Assembly: GCA_002428055.1 (NCBI GenBank) | Contig: DIZY01000103.1 | Span: 1-13,550 of the forward strand | Reading direction: 5' to 3' | Source of the DNA: Helicobacteraceae bacterium UBA6016 | GTDB taxonomy: Bacteria; Campylobacterota; Campylobacteria; Campylobacterales; UBA6016 | Length of the DNA stretch: 13,550 bases | Notes under the pieces: generated by a model | The model's database searches: none | Told to the model about the DNA's origin: nothing | What the model saw: the letters and a program-made list of their open reading frames with translations, nothing else | Made by a program: the position numbers and the translations under genes | Part shown: piece by piece, positions 13,336 through 13,550 of the stretch | Layout of the letters: each line of letters starts with the position of its first letter | Numbering within the stretch: the first letter of the stretch is position 1

Positions 13336-13550
13336 TAGCCCAGATAGTCCTGAATAGCTTTTACACCGAATTCGCCTTTTTGAAGTCCTTTGGCGCCTTC
13401 TATCGCTGCATTTGCGGCGGCTATGGTCGTGATGTACGGCACCGTAAATCTGACTACAGATTGACGGATTTTTGTCGTATCGTCTTTTACGGAGTGGTTG
13501 TCGGAGGTGTTGATAACCATTGCTATTTGACCGTTTTTGAGGTGGTCTTC
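13335..13550 (-). CDS. carB: Carbamoyl-phosphate synthase large subunit, C-terminal end (partial)
   Basis: The gene runs in from the right edge, leaving 71 C-terminal residues starting EDHLKNGQIAMVINTSDNHS. This is the MGS-like allosteric domain at the end of CarB: the IKNGxIxxVINT strand, SVKDDTTKIRQSVVRFTVPYITT, and the AAANAAIEGAKG helix match the family. CarB makes carbamoyl phosphate from bicarbonate, ammonia (from glutamine via CarA) and ATP for arginine and pyrimidine synthesis. Effectors such as UMP and ornithine bind this domain in E. coli. It is the first visible gene of the leftward operon; any promoter lies outside the window. Confidence 0.95.
   Translation of the reverse strand, partial: EDHLKNGQIAMVINTSDNHSVKDDTTKIRQSVVRFTVPYITTIAAANAAIEGAKGLQKGEFGVKAIQDYLG

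Overview
The window reads as chromosome of a Campylobacterota (epsilonproteobacterial) bacterium, probably a free-living Sulfurimonas/Sulfurovum-like lineage. This is inferred from gene content: a UPF0323 lipoprotein beside a glutathionylspermidine synthase-like ligase, a stand-alone FlhB C-terminal protein, a compact YrdC-like protein, and sensor kinases and receiver domains of the style common in that phylum (H-box HQWRQP, receivers starting LYVEDE). Gene density is high and no intergenic gap exceeds about 125 bases.

Left part (1-3498, + strand): a small relic of a MNT-type nucleotidyltransferase that has lost its catalytic core; ribE (riboflavin synthase), whose stop codon directly abuts a stand-alone FlhB C-terminal-domain protein; then, after a 99-base gap, a 733-residue SulP anion transporter with STAS and cyclic-nucleotide-binding-like domains.

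Middle (3597-10064): a four-gene signalling island around one divergent intergenic region (5384-5508). Leftward run a REC-PAS-degenerate GGDEF protein and a single REC protein with a coiled-coil tail. Rightward run a REC-GGDEF-EAL protein and, overlapping it by 4 bases, a 955-residue membrane sensor histidine kinase (dCache_3-like sensor, three PAS domains). No DNA-binding regulator is present, so the output is probably c-di-GMP turnover or protein-protein signalling rather than direct transcription control.

Right part (13550-10158, - strand): a tightly packed run of carB (3' end only), a compact YrdC-like protein, an AEC-family permease, a UPF0323 lipoprotein and a glutathionylspermidine synthase-like ATP-grasp ligase. 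Junctions overlap or are nearly abutting, so this is probably one operon. The lipoprotein-ligase pair resembles E. coli YgiB-YgiC in layout.

The most unusual non-coding structure lies between the convergent SulP and REC genes (3501-3620). A roughly 110-base segment is closed by an imperfect 16-position inverted repeat, encloses three consecutive hairpins, and is followed on the + strand by seven T. Its arm sequence (core GAACCCTCTGA) recurs at the end of the ligase gene, suggesting a repeated 3'-end element.
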